Source of the DNA: Larus michahellis | Lineage: Eukaryota; Chordata; Aves; Charadriiformes; Laridae | DNA length: 64,000 bases | NCBI RefSeq assembly: GCF_964199755.1 | Contig: NC_133930.1 | Location: 30,929,071 to 30,993,070 of the forward strand | Direction: 5' to 3' | In this document: positions 32,901-43,700 of the stretch, piece by piece | How the letters are laid out: every line of letters starts with the position of its first letter | Numbering within the stretch: position 1 is the stretch's first letter | Position numbers and translations under genes: made by a program | The notes under the pieces: model-generated | The model's input: only the letters and a program-made list of their open reading frames with translations | The model's database searches: none | Told to the model about the DNA's origin: nothing

Positions 32901-35900
32901 GTTCGTATCACCTTGAACTTGTATGAGACAGAGAGTGTTCGAACATACATCGTGTCCTAGGAGCCAACACTGGAATTTGGTTCTAGAAAAGAGTGTAATA
33001 TTGATGCTCTGGAAAAAAAAACAAGTCAGTATTATTTACGTCTTTGAAGCCTCAGCTAGCTCACAGTCCAACAAGCCAGCCTGTCATTTTTCAGTATATT
33101 TTAATTTTAGGGTAGCTCCCATTATTTGATAGCCAGGACAGAGGGAATTCTTTAATCTGCATGGGTGTCTTCCCTGACCTAGACTCCTAATTAATTGTTC
33201 TTCAGATATGATACAGATGAACTGCAGTAGTGCTCACTCAAGTGCCATAGAAATAAGAGATTTGATTCATTTATTGTAAAGCTTCTTATAGTAATATTGC
33301 AGAAAAAAGTATTCATAAAATGAGTGTAAAACACTACGTTGATAAATTTTAAGAATCTTTTGCTCAGCCAGAGCAAGACTTTGGAAAATCAGAACTGATA
33401 ACTTCATAAATGATGCCTGTTTTGTAAATTATAAATTTACTTCCTTTTCATGTTTTTGACAGCTTTAATAAGTACACAGTATAGCGGACAAAAATCCCTG
33501 ATCTTATTTATCGTCCCCATGTGTGTGATGGTAGCTGTCCTTTCCTCTGCACTAATATACTTTCAAAAGAGAAAATCATGCAAGAATGGGCAACCCAAAA
33601 AAGGTACATTTTACTTCAGATAGTGGATCTTTTAACTTATTTTTTATTTTCCCTGTGAATGGTCTTTTGGAAATTTTAGTAAGTCTAGGCATGCTTGTGT
33701 GAATTTGGTCCTATTTAATTTCTAGATGCGCCCTGTTCTAAAATGAATCTTGGATCATTTGAGTTAGGTTCTATTTTCCTCGCCTTGCTACTTACCTGAG
33801 ACAAGGTATACAGGAAGATATTTTTTAATCTGACCAGCTACTATTCTGTAAAGAACATAAACAAGCTTTGGCTTGGGTAAGATGGGCTGTAAAAACATAG
33901 TCTGAATGGTGTTTTTATTCATGGCTACAAAGACATTGTAGCTACAGCATATGATACAGAACTTTTATTTTTGACATTAAGGCTGTATAGCTGAAACAGT
34001 ATGCTGTACAGAACTACTATGAATAGTGTTTCTTCCCTTGTTTGCAGGTGCAACAGTGGAAAAGTAATAAAGCAAAGAAGCTATTATTCTAGTCTTTTCT
34101 TGAATATGAATAGACTCCAATAAACTCAGACAAACGTACTTACTGTCGTGAAATGAAAGTCTTGCTGTTATGGACTTCAGAATTTGGTTAAAAATTTGTA
34201 GAGAAGTTTATGTATTTGGTATGAGTTAATAATAAACCTAAAAGTGCTTAAAGCTCAGATTAATCTAAAAGTTTGTTGAATTGTATTTTTTCTTTCAAGT
34301 CTAGAAATGTTTAAGCTAAATTTTTATGTATCTACTTTAACAGACGGGAAAAGAAAACTGAAGCCTAACCTGAAAGATGAGAAGAGTAAGTCATAGGGTT
34401 TTTTATTTTTGTGCTTAAGGCTTTTTCTTCTTACAGCTAAAACCTTTATAAATCTGTAGATGGCAATTTAAATAATGTTACATCATAATAGAGGCTACTT
34501 TTGCATTTAAATACAACTTTTCTTCAGTTTTCTGAAAATGCAGTATCTAAGGTTATGACTTTCTCACAGGCGATGTAAAAATTTATAAATGTTTGCTCCC
34601 TTTCGCTGAGGTACAGATAGCTTGCATAGATAGCTCGGTATATACCTCTGTATACTCAGTGCAGTTCTAGTAGCCTCAGCTGAGTAGGATACACACAGAA
34701 AGCTGGTTGTTTTGTAAGGCATCAAGATTTTTGTGGTAACAGTCTGTTATACTTCTGACTTAGGCCACAGGTCTTAACAACAAATAATGACACCTCTTTT
34801 ATCTGGAATATTAGATCATCTGCTGAGCCACTTCTCATCTTATGAGTATGTGACTTTCCTAGAAATCTAGGAATTTTTACACTGGAGAGGGAAGGTAATG
34901 CCTAAGAAAGTATCAGGATGCATATAACTGTCCTGTACTAAAATTGAACTGAAAAAAGAAACCGCCGTAGAAAACTAAAAAGCAATATGATAAGAAAGAT
35001 CTTAAAATACCTACTTATATAAATCAGCTTTGTTACGTACAAATAAGTCTGAAAGGTTAACATATTGTCAGGAGGAAGGCTGTGGCCAATGTTAGGAACA
35101 GCGGTATTGGGTTCAGCTGTCCAAGCAGCTCCTGACACAGCCTATTGAGGCCAGACCTGAGGCTGCCTAATGTGTTCCAGGAATATGAATGATTCTCTCC
35201 CAAGGAGCAAAATCGAAGCAAAACTGCAATGCAGCTGACCAAGCGGCCTGAAGAAACTATATGTAGCAGTTTCTGGACACGTAGGGAGTTTGGGCTTTTC
35301 CGAGGACACAATTTACCTGAGAAGCCACCCGTGTTTCTCACCGCTAAAAAAAAAATACACAAAGAAGTCACCACCTTGAAAAATGACTTCTGTAGGTGAA
35401 ATGAAAACTAGGGATTGGATGGAGGGGGTATGAATTCACTGATTCTCATATAACCTCAGCTTGCATCTTAACCATATCTGTCCAATCCACTGCCATCAGT
35501 AGATATTACAGTCAAAATGACACTTTCAAAAAAAACACTCTCACCTTTCAGAAATTGGCACTTGCTGGAGTCAAAGGCCCTTTCTTACTTTTCACATGAT
35601 GGTGTGAAACTTCAGTGGAATTATGCCCTGTGCAAATGAACAAAAGCTCAATGCAAGCGTCAATCTGGGGGACAGCGTTGGTGCGTGTCCAGGCGTAATC
35701 CCAGTGCAGGTTGTCTGAGCACAGCATGTCTTCCCATGGCTTTTTGTATTACTGTTGTAGAATTTTCCACTTTGTAGGCCCCAGCCTCCTCTGTGCACTT
35801 ACTGAAATGAAGAAATTGAAGGAGAGGTTGCTGCTTTCTGTGGTTTTGTTTTACTTCTTCATTTTAATGACCGAAAATCTTTATGCAACATGCAGTAAGT

Positions 35901-36612
35901 CATATGACAAACATGTATATTTCTCAGCATCACATATTTTTAAAAAACACTGGAAAGAACCTTTTTTCCATGATGAGTAGGTAGTTGAAACATAAAAGCC
36001 ACAGATACTTTACCAGAGAGCCTTGGAAATGACCCACATGGCCCCGGTTACAGGAACAAGGATTGTTCGTGTTATCATTTTAACTTACAGCTCAAGCTGT
36101 ATCAGCACTGAAGATGTAGGACATTTGACCTCATCACTGAAGTCCCAGTTCTGCAAACTTTTATTCAGACGCACAGATTTTACTGACAAGCATTCCCGTG
36201 GATGCTATCTAACCAGATTTCAGTTTTGTTATTTCATTTATATGTCTGATAGTCAGTGATAGCTTTGACATAATAGAAAATACAGAATTTGGACCACAGG
36301 TAAAACAGAGAGAGAAATTTCTTCCCTTTGAAAAGATTGCAACACGATGTCTTTGTAATTAATGGCAGCTTTAAGGAGCCATTGTAACTTCAGCATGGCC
36401 CAGAAAAGCTTGCATACAATGAAGACAGAGATTTCACTCTTTACCATTCAATTGTTAAAATCAGGATATTTATTTGCTTAAATTATTGCCGCTTTAAAAA
36501 ATAATGCTATTCCATTTTCTTTCTTTAAGGAGACGATTTTAACTCTCAAACTGAGGCTTTATACTTGTCAACTATCACGGCTTCGAGAGACAGCGGGAGT
36601 GTGGGTCTGTAA
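29882..36612 (+). CDS. PDCD1LG2: PDCD1LG2 (PD-L2), coding region with alternative tails
   Basis: Programmed death-ligand 2, a second PD-1 ligand and tandem paralogue of CD274. Shared coding exons: 29882-29936, 31184-31546, 32616-32900, 33463-33603. They give signal peptide 1-18, IgV 19-139, IgC 140-234 and transmembrane segment about 246-268; all introns are phase 1. Two endings fit the phase. Exon 34048-34067 gives a short tail and 287 residues. Exons 34344-34385 and 36530-36612 give a longer tail and 322 residues; the first of these starts with an aspartate and is Lys/Arg-rich like the human tail exon, so it is probably the ancestral path. Disulfides C42-C122 and C162-C216. Many glycosylation sequons: N37, N47, N181, N187, N199, N209, N213. 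The IgV ends YHGVDYKYI, lacking the tryptophan of the human G-strand. Gene identity is firm; the choice of tail needs transcripts. Confidence 0.93.
31184..31546 (+). CDS. PDCD1LG2: PDCD1LG2 IgV-domain exon
   Basis: Encodes residues 19-139. It begins ALFTVEVPQQLYVVEYGSNV, nearly the same as the CD274 exon start, with C42, W59, R92, the D-A-G-S-Y-L-C motif ending at C122 and the G-strand HGVDYKY at 127-133. Human PD-L2 has an extra residue here and a tryptophan (W110, mature family numbering) that contacts PD-1; both are missing. Acceptor CTGCTCTAG, donor AAAAG|GTTAGT at 31547. Confidence 0.94.
32616..32900 (+). CDS. PDCD1LG2: PDCD1LG2 IgC-domain exon
   Basis: Encodes residues 140-234, a C-set domain with C162 (F-M-C-Q-S-E-G-F-P), W174 and C216 in Y-S-C-V-F-W-N. 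Five sequons (N181, N187, N199, N209, N213) make it heavily glycosylated. Acceptor TTCTTATGCAG; donor TTCAG|GTTCGT at 32901 is non-optimal but keeps phase 1. Confidence 0.94.
33463..33603 (+). CDS. PDCD1LG2: PDCD1LG2 transmembrane exon
   Basis: Encodes residues 235-281: a short stalk, a hydrophobic helix about 246-268 with a proline at 253, then a basic stretch (QKRKSCKNGQPKK). Acceptor TTTTTGACAG, donor AAAAAG|GTACAT at 33604. Confidence 0.9.
34048..34067 (+). CDS. PDCD1LG2: PDCD1LG2 alternative short terminal exon
   Basis: A strong acceptor (CCTTGTTTGCAG) leads to six codons, GATVEK, and TAA at 34065-34067. Two polyadenylation signals follow closely (34119-34124 and 34231-34236), so a complete short 3' UTR is available. 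It would give a 287-residue protein with a tail of about 19 residues. If it is not used, the transcript continues to 34344. Confidence 0.6.
34119..34236 (+). terminator. PDCD1LG2: Two polyadenylation signals for short PDCD1LG2
   Basis: AATAAA occurs at 34119-34124 and again at 34231-34236, 50 and 160 bases after the short-form stop codon. Confidence 0.55.
34344..34385 (+). CDS. PDCD1LG2: PDCD1LG2 cytoplasmic exon of the long form
   Basis: Acceptor CTACTTTAACAG, then 14 codons DGKRKLKPNLKDEK and donor GAAGA|GTAAGT at 34386. It is phase 1 at both ends and starts with an aspartate and a basic run, as the human PD-L2 tail exon does. If the donor is not used, reading continues as S-K-S and stops at 34394-34396, a third possible ending. 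Confidence 0.65.
35778..35894 (+). CDS. Orphan signal-peptide-like exon (speculative)
   Basis: After TTTTCCACTTTGTAG at 35763-35777, 29 untranslated bases lead to an ATG at 35807 and 29 codons that read as a signal peptide: a basic start (KKLKER), a hydrophobic core (LLLSVVLFYFFILM) and a polar end (TENLYATC). The run stops at a perfect donor A|GTAAGT at 35895, phase 1, like the signal exons of immunoglobulin-superfamily genes. Joined to 36530 it would encode only 56 residues. It may be a remnant of a lost B7-like gene, an alternative PDCD1LG2 exon, a small secreted protein, or chance. Confidence 0.25.
36530..36612 (+). CDS. PDCD1LG2: PDCD1LG2 putative terminal exon of the long form
   Basis: A pyrimidine-rich acceptor (TTTTCTTTCTTTAAG) is followed by 27 codons in the frame set by the 34344-34385 exon, ending with TAA at 36610-36612. 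The product is Ser/Thr-rich with one tyrosine in A-L-Y-L-S-T-I. AATAAA signals follow at 36960, 37137 and 37708. The exon also fits the phase of the orphan exon at 35778-35894. Confidence 0.5.
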
Positions 36613-37713
36613 AAACTCTTCTTCTCACATGCCATAATTTGCACTTTTTGTATCTGTTTTTGGGGACTTCAAAGTAAAGTTACAGCACTTTAGCTTTGGG
36701 ACGAACAATGAACTCATGGGGATTTATTGGCACTGCAGCAATGGAAAGATATGCCTCTTCAGAGACTATATCTTGAAGTTACTGAGAATTATGCTGTCAT
36801 GAAATGTGGTTTACCATTGTGAAGAGGTTATCTGAGTGCCTTTTATACACTTCACTTTTGGACTTACTGTTGCTCAAGGAATTTTTGTTTAGGAATGCCT
36901 TTATTAACTGTTCCAGTCTCAGGAATGGTGCTTGGATTCAAACATCTTGTGGGAATTTGAATAAAAGCTGTACATGCTATCTTAAGCCTGAACAGTCGAC
37001 TTTCAGGTGGAGACATCATTACATGCCTGTCTCTCATTTCCAAACTTTCCAAAACATTAAACTGGAAATTACCACCAGTACCCACCAGCACCCACCAGCA
37101 TGGCAATATACGGAAGATATTTCATATCACAAAAGCAATAAAAGGTTGAAGTTAAATCAAAGGACAGACAAAAAAAATACCTACACCAACAGTAAATCAA
37201 CATTATGTCACAGAAGAGAATTTTAATGCACAGCCTGTGTAAAACCCCGTCAATAAGTCAAGTAAAAAACGTGAACTGTGATGCTATGCTACATGACAGT
37301 AAGAAGTTTTACATTTGAAATGATTACTCAACAGAATTTTCTTTAGGAGGAATTTGGAAGCAAAAGTGAAAATGAAGCTCAGCCAGATTCTCCACTGATT
37401 ATTTTTAGACAGTAATTTTAACTTTTCTCGGAGGAAAAGATGAGTTTTCCATGCCAGGCACTTACCTGTTTTACTTCCTATTACTGGAATGCCTAAAAAT
37501 GCCTCATTCAACTGCGAATACAGCATGTGCTGGGCATAGCTTCTACGGTGCCAGTTTTGAAAAAACATCCAACAGGAAACAATTCTGCATCTTGCATAAT
37601 CATCAGATACTGAAGCAAGGGCACAGGGTAGGATTTGTCATATTATTTTCAAAGAGCACTGGCTCTGGTGAGCTGCGTTTTCTCCTAAGACAGACCTAAC
37701 AAGGTTGAATAAA
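36613..37713 (+). other. PDCD1LG2: Possible 3' UTR of long PDCD1LG2
   Basis: No exon or repeat was recognised. AATAAA signals at 36960-36965, 37137-37142 and 37708-37713 allow several 3' ends. An imperfect direct repeat ACCCACCAGCACCCACCAGC lies at about 37080-37100. Confidence 0.4.
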
Positions 37714-40700
37714 GGTGTTCACATGGAAATTACTTTTGTCATTAATCTTATTCTTGGAAGAGTGCTATCTGTTCCACAAAAAATATCATATCAGTAATGT
37801 TACGGTTTTCTTCGTAGCACTTGCTCTGGATTAGATGGGAGCTGCTTCTCCAGTGTCACGTTGCAGCTATTTACTCCAACACAAAGTGGACCTACAGTGG
37901 TGCCATGAGACCAGAGAGACCCTCACCCTCTTCTGTTTCACCAGATGTCTAATTTTAAATAGCTGGGCTGCTGTTGATTTTACTTGTGGAAGAGAAAAAA
38001 ACAATCTTTGTCATCACCTCTACTTTAATATCTATGTATTGTACCTTTAAATACTCATTTGTAGCCATTGGATTCAGCTGAGACAAATCCACACCAGGCT
38101 TGCTATGTCCTTGCTGATATGGCAGATCAGGTAGATGTTGGAGAATCAGAGGCAGCTTCTTGAAGCATTGCTTAGCTTCAGAAGCAATAGCAGCTTGGGA
38201 ACTGCCCTGGCTTGCACCATCTAGCAATACTTAAGGGTCAGTGCATAAGGTCAAGCCATTTTCTTCCTGTGCCAGATTTGTATTCTGCTGGGAACCACGA
38301 GGCCCTTCTGTCAGCTGCGGTGAAAAATCTAACCCACTGTGTTCCTGGAAGGACTTCATTTTGCATTTTTCTATTTCCTTTTTCCTCATAAGCACAAAAT
38401 GGAGGTAATTAAAACTGAATTTATGTGCATGAACATAAACAGTACATCACACCCTTTGAAATTAGATTATGCTGATTATCGTTGTTCCTTACTGAAATGG
38501 AAGTCACCCTGACATTATCTTATGCTGCTGAGTAAATGTTGGCTTGGCGTGGGCAGGGAAGAACAGGTGTGGGCAGCGCTTCCTATCCATTTAGCAGGCA
38601 TAGCAAACACTACCCTGCTTTCCCTCTTAATGGTCTGTACATTGAAAGGTTTCACCTGGCATCTCTAGTGAGAGGCAGCTCAGCTTTGCACAACAATCCT
38701 TTGCTCTATCCACTCCATTACATATGAGAGGAGCGATAATACTATTTACTGTAATAACCATAAGAATACCTGGAAATGTATCTTGGTTTACAAGTCTCTA
38801 TTTTTACCAGCTCTGACTGGATACTTATGAACTGCAATAAAAATGAATCAAGATGATTGCCACACCTTAGTATGTGAAAGCTAGCTTGTCAGCAGCTTGA
38901 CCAGTCTGTATGTGTCTATGAATTCACGCATGAGTTATTTTTTACTGTAAACCATTGAGCATATGATATGTGTGTGATACGATGAGTCTCTGTTCTTTCT
39001 GCTTCAGCTACTGCTTACACGCTGTTATCTTGAAACAGCTGAAGTAAGAGTTTTCAGATCCAGAGAAACTGCCTGCAAAATGTTTGAAGGGCTTGGGTTT
39101 GGGTGTTTTTTGGATAGTTTTGAAGTTTACAGTGAGCTGGTATTATTAGACCATAATATGTTAGATATTTTTAGATGTAATATAAAGATTAGTTTGTAGG
39201 GATTGATTTTAAAACTTACTTGTACTCTGAACTGGCATTTTAGAGTGGCATAGTGGATACCTTGCATTGGAAGCTTCTGTTATCTTTTATGATATTTACC
39301 TCCTCTATTAATGTCCTTACATTTGTCCCAACTAGGAGAATGTCATGAGCAATAGTATGTTAGTATACTGTGTAAAGGTATGGATTCAGTTAAAGCTGGT
39401 GGAATGTTTGTATGAAAAGATAAGCAAAGAATCTACCCACTGGTTTATAGTCATAAAAAGCATAGTTCACTGAATTTTAATGATGACCATTTTTCACAAG
39501 CCAGAAAAAAAAAAAAAAAGGCTTTAAGTAGTGAATTCTTCTTGTCTGGCTAAGGAACACTACTTTTGCAATCCTCTGGCCTGCTTTACTATGAGTGAGA
39601 TATTTGCCATTTTAGCACAGGGATGACTGGCAAATTGTTTGATTAGTGTTCCTGCTCGTTCCTCACCTCTGCTATTTACCGTAGATTTTAAGGGCTTGCA
39701 GTAGGTTCACCTGGGCCTTTCTACCACAGCAACATTTTCAGTATCTGTGAGCTGCAGCTTGCTCTGTGATTAGGAGCACAGAGGAGAGTAAGATTAGCTC
39801 TGTTTTGTACCACATTTTCATACCGGCAACAGCCTAAACCCACTCCATTTCCTTGATTTCCATTGGCACAGACATGGTGGAAAGCAACAGTTAACATCAA
39901 GAATGTTGTTAGTATCTTTGGGAAAAGACTGAAATGGAAAAAGGATTTCTAGTGGCCAGTTCTTATGAGACCTACATCTGCATGCCAGAAAACTAGCAGA
40001 TAATTCTGACCATGGCTTTACTGTGAGCAGATGGAAATGCCTTTTAGAGGTTTGGATTGCCAATGAACAAAACCCTATGTCTTTCTTAAGAAATGATGCA
40101 GTCATCTTTTCTTACAGAATTTCTTCCTTCACCTGACAGAAACATGCTGCTTGCCACCAAAACCAGTAACTTCCTACTTCACAAAATAGCAAAGGAGAAA
40201 GGTTTTACAAACCATCTCTATACTGTAAAGAATCACTGTTACTGGAACAGATCTAACTTCAAAGTTGGCTTTACTTTCTGTGGGGTTGGGGGTCAACTAA
40301 GTGATCTCCAGAAGTCCCTTCTAACCAAAAGTGACTGCTGACTGTAAATTTTTTGTTCAATTAGCTTCCATATCCTGTAATTATCTGATTTTTATTATAC
40401 TCTGATAAAAGTGTGGCCTGAAAGTATAGCCCCAGATCAATGACTGTCATCCGGTTTGACAAGACATCCTATTTTTCCTCAGCATGTTGTCAAGTGTGCT
40501 CTGCAATACTATTTTATAGCCAGCGCACTATAATATTTCACTCAACTGCAATATGCAGCCATATGGTAAAAAGTAGCTGACACAGGTAAGTGCACCATGC
40601 AAACATTGTTAAAAGCTGACTTGAAAGAAACATTAATCAACTTCAGATGTATTTGCTTTTGGTTTTGATGTTTACTGCCCATTTTCTGCAGCTGAGGTTT

Positions 40701-43700
40701 GTTTACTCACAAGCCTCTTTCCTTAATGGGCTTTTCCGAGTGAGAAGTGAAACGTCTTTCATGTAAAGTCTGTGTTAGAAACCACATTACATAAGGAAAT
40801 AAAACAAACCATATGCAGTAGAAATTTGAAGGGTGGGTTTAAGTGCATTCGTTATACACACGTGTTTTTCAAGCAGTGGGGCAAGATGATTACATGAATC
40901 TCAGCTGCCCAAGGCAGGGTTTTCTGTGGTGAGGTGGGGAATCTATCTAGTCAGAAATTTAGAGTTCTAATTGCAATGGAAATGTTATTCGCAATAAGAT
41001 TGTTGTACTACTGGATGACTGCATATGTGTATGAGATCCACCTTTTGTCAGGTAAGATGATGAACATACTTTTCCCAGATCTAAAACAGACAATTGTCAA
41101 TCTTAATAATGCTCCAGCTTGGCAACAGTTATACCAAAATGCTAAGCTGACAAACTGAAATAACTCTTTCCACCTTGTATTCATGGAGCAGGAAAGTAAA
41201 GCCTGGCAGAACAAAGAGGTCAGGTATTGGTGAAGAGACATATAAACCGGAGAATGTCACTGAGAAAGGAGAAGCTTTTGGTGGGAAAGGGGAACGGAAG
41301 AAGGTCAACAATTTTTTTTTTAAAAGGGACTCAGAATTTTTGTGAGAATAGTAAAGTCAGATGAAGCACTGTAAGCTCAAAGAATTTCTTGGTTCTTACA
41401 AGAAGCCATGAACTGTTGAGGAATGCTTCTGTAAATCCCCAAAATATTGTGACCCTACTCCACAGAGCTGTCTCAGCCTGGTGAGAAAACTGAGGCAGCA
41501 AGAAAGCTGCAAATTTATTGAGCAAAAGCAACATATGCAAAGTCTTTGATTTTCTGTATGTTTGCCATGCACATATCTCGTGGTCCTAAAGAGTTGTGAA
41601 GTAAAAGGTAAACCACAGAATGCAGACCTTTCTGAGATATTGCAGAAGATGTCAGCGGTAGAGCCTGCTTCTGGACTAGTTAAATGCTCAAAGCCAGGAG
41701 TAGAATCTTACTCAGCAAATTTAGAGATGGAGAATCTGGTGAATTCCCAGCTAAGAAGCTTACTTACAAGAAATCTAGAGTCAAATTTCGCAGAACTGGA
41801 TGAAGATTAGTATATGCTGTGAATGGGAACTATTTCCACTTTCCCATACATTCTGCTGTTGAACAGATTTGCAGTTTAACTTCAGAAAAGACTGCTGGGC
41901 CAGTTGTTTTAATTGCCCCTATGTCACATTTATGAAGGATTGTTCAGATTCTTTATAACAAGCCTCAAACTTCACCTCCACCAAGTTGTTCAGCTTTACA
42001 AAACTAAAAATGTGTATGACAATTGCTGCAAGACAACAGAAGATCAGAGCCCCAGTCGCCTCTAGTGGGAGGAAGTTGGTTGGGTTATGTATTCCCAGGA
42101 TTTCCACAATACTGAGTTATACAATTGTACCCCACATTGGAGAGAGGAAGGTGGAAAAAGCCCAAGGGTGTGAAAAATTTTCTTGCATCAGTGAAGACAG
42201 TCTTGGACAAGACATACTCCAGAAGACATTTCAAGGCATGTGCCAACTTTGCTCAGTTAGCCATTGCTGACCTTGCCCAATCTCTGATACTTCAGACAAG
42301 GGCACCATTATTTTGGAAGCCAAACTGTGCACTGGGATAACTTAATGTTCCTGGTGCTTCCAGGTGAGTGGCTACAGTCTGAAATATGGAGATTTAGGTG
42401 AGCATCTTGCCTGACGGGCAAACTGCTAATGGGCAGAAGCTGAAAGGTTCTTGACTCAAATAGGGAACGCTATGAAGACTTGTAGGAAGTGATTAGCAAA
42501 ATTAACTAGCAGATGGTCTCACAGTCCCATGTAGCGAAGGCCAAGGATTTTCTCAAGTCAAAGGTCACCAACCTACACATCTTCTCTGTGATGAGTCTTG
42601 ATATAAATCATGCATCCTTTGTTGATCTGCATATTTTCAGTTTCGTTCTTTAATTGATTTGCCTCAGATACCCTGTCAGTTATGGCAGCACAACTGCATG
42701 TAAAACTTAGCTCCAGTTCTGTGCTATACATATGACTTGCTCCTTGACATGTTATTTCAAAAAAAGATCACAACTGAGATAATTAAGTTTCTTGTTTCCA
42801 TGCTGCATAGTTGTCCTTTTTGTAATTGCCCTTTGTAGTACTCAAGTACTCCTTGGATTTTCCCTGCCTGGTTGAGAGGGAAGACAGAATTGCAGTTAAG
42901 AAAAATATCTCATTTAGGTTATTGAAGGAATAGTCCACCAGGATGGAAAGGAGCTGTTTAAAAGTCAACAGTGGCATAGAAACAAAGGTATAAAGTGGCT
43001 CTGTGCTAAATGCAGTGTAACAATTAAACTTCTTCAGCATTTTATAGTAGGGAAGCTCAGAAGATGCTTTTCAGTGAAAATGGTAGAGCAAAACCCAAAC
43101 TTGTTTACAGCTAGCGCTCAATAAGTTTATGGAAGGGATTGTATGGCTTGGGTCTTGTGACATTGGGGTCCTGGACATGGTAATCATGAGACCTTCTGTG
43201 CTCCTGTCTTAAAGATCACACAAAGCCATTTTACCACAGGCTGAGGTCTATACGTGTGAGGACAGCAGCGTTCCTACAGTTATAACTTTCGAGGCATTGT
43301 TTCCCTCACAGTAAGTGTTGCCTGTATTAATTTTCCTTCCTAACCCTCTTTAATAAACAAAAGTAACAAGCTGCAGTTATCCACTACTGAGTTCCTACTC
43401 AGAGACTCTGACTGCTTAGGCCTATGAACAAAAAAAATGTCTGTTTTAATAAAAAAGTTTTGCCCTTGGTGTCTGGCCAGACACTTGTTCAAATCTGGGT
43501 TTTTCCCAGGAGAAAAAGAACATGTGCACTGCTTTGATATGTATTGAAACCTTACTTGTCATGGGAAACGGCCCTCATCTTGCAGTGTCATAAAGTATAC
43601 GCTCCAGTAAAGGGACCTGCTGCTGGTTTAGAAACCAGTTAGGTGCAGCCAGCCAGGCTTGGAAAGAGGGCAATCGACAGCACAGATGGGCCCACGGTCC

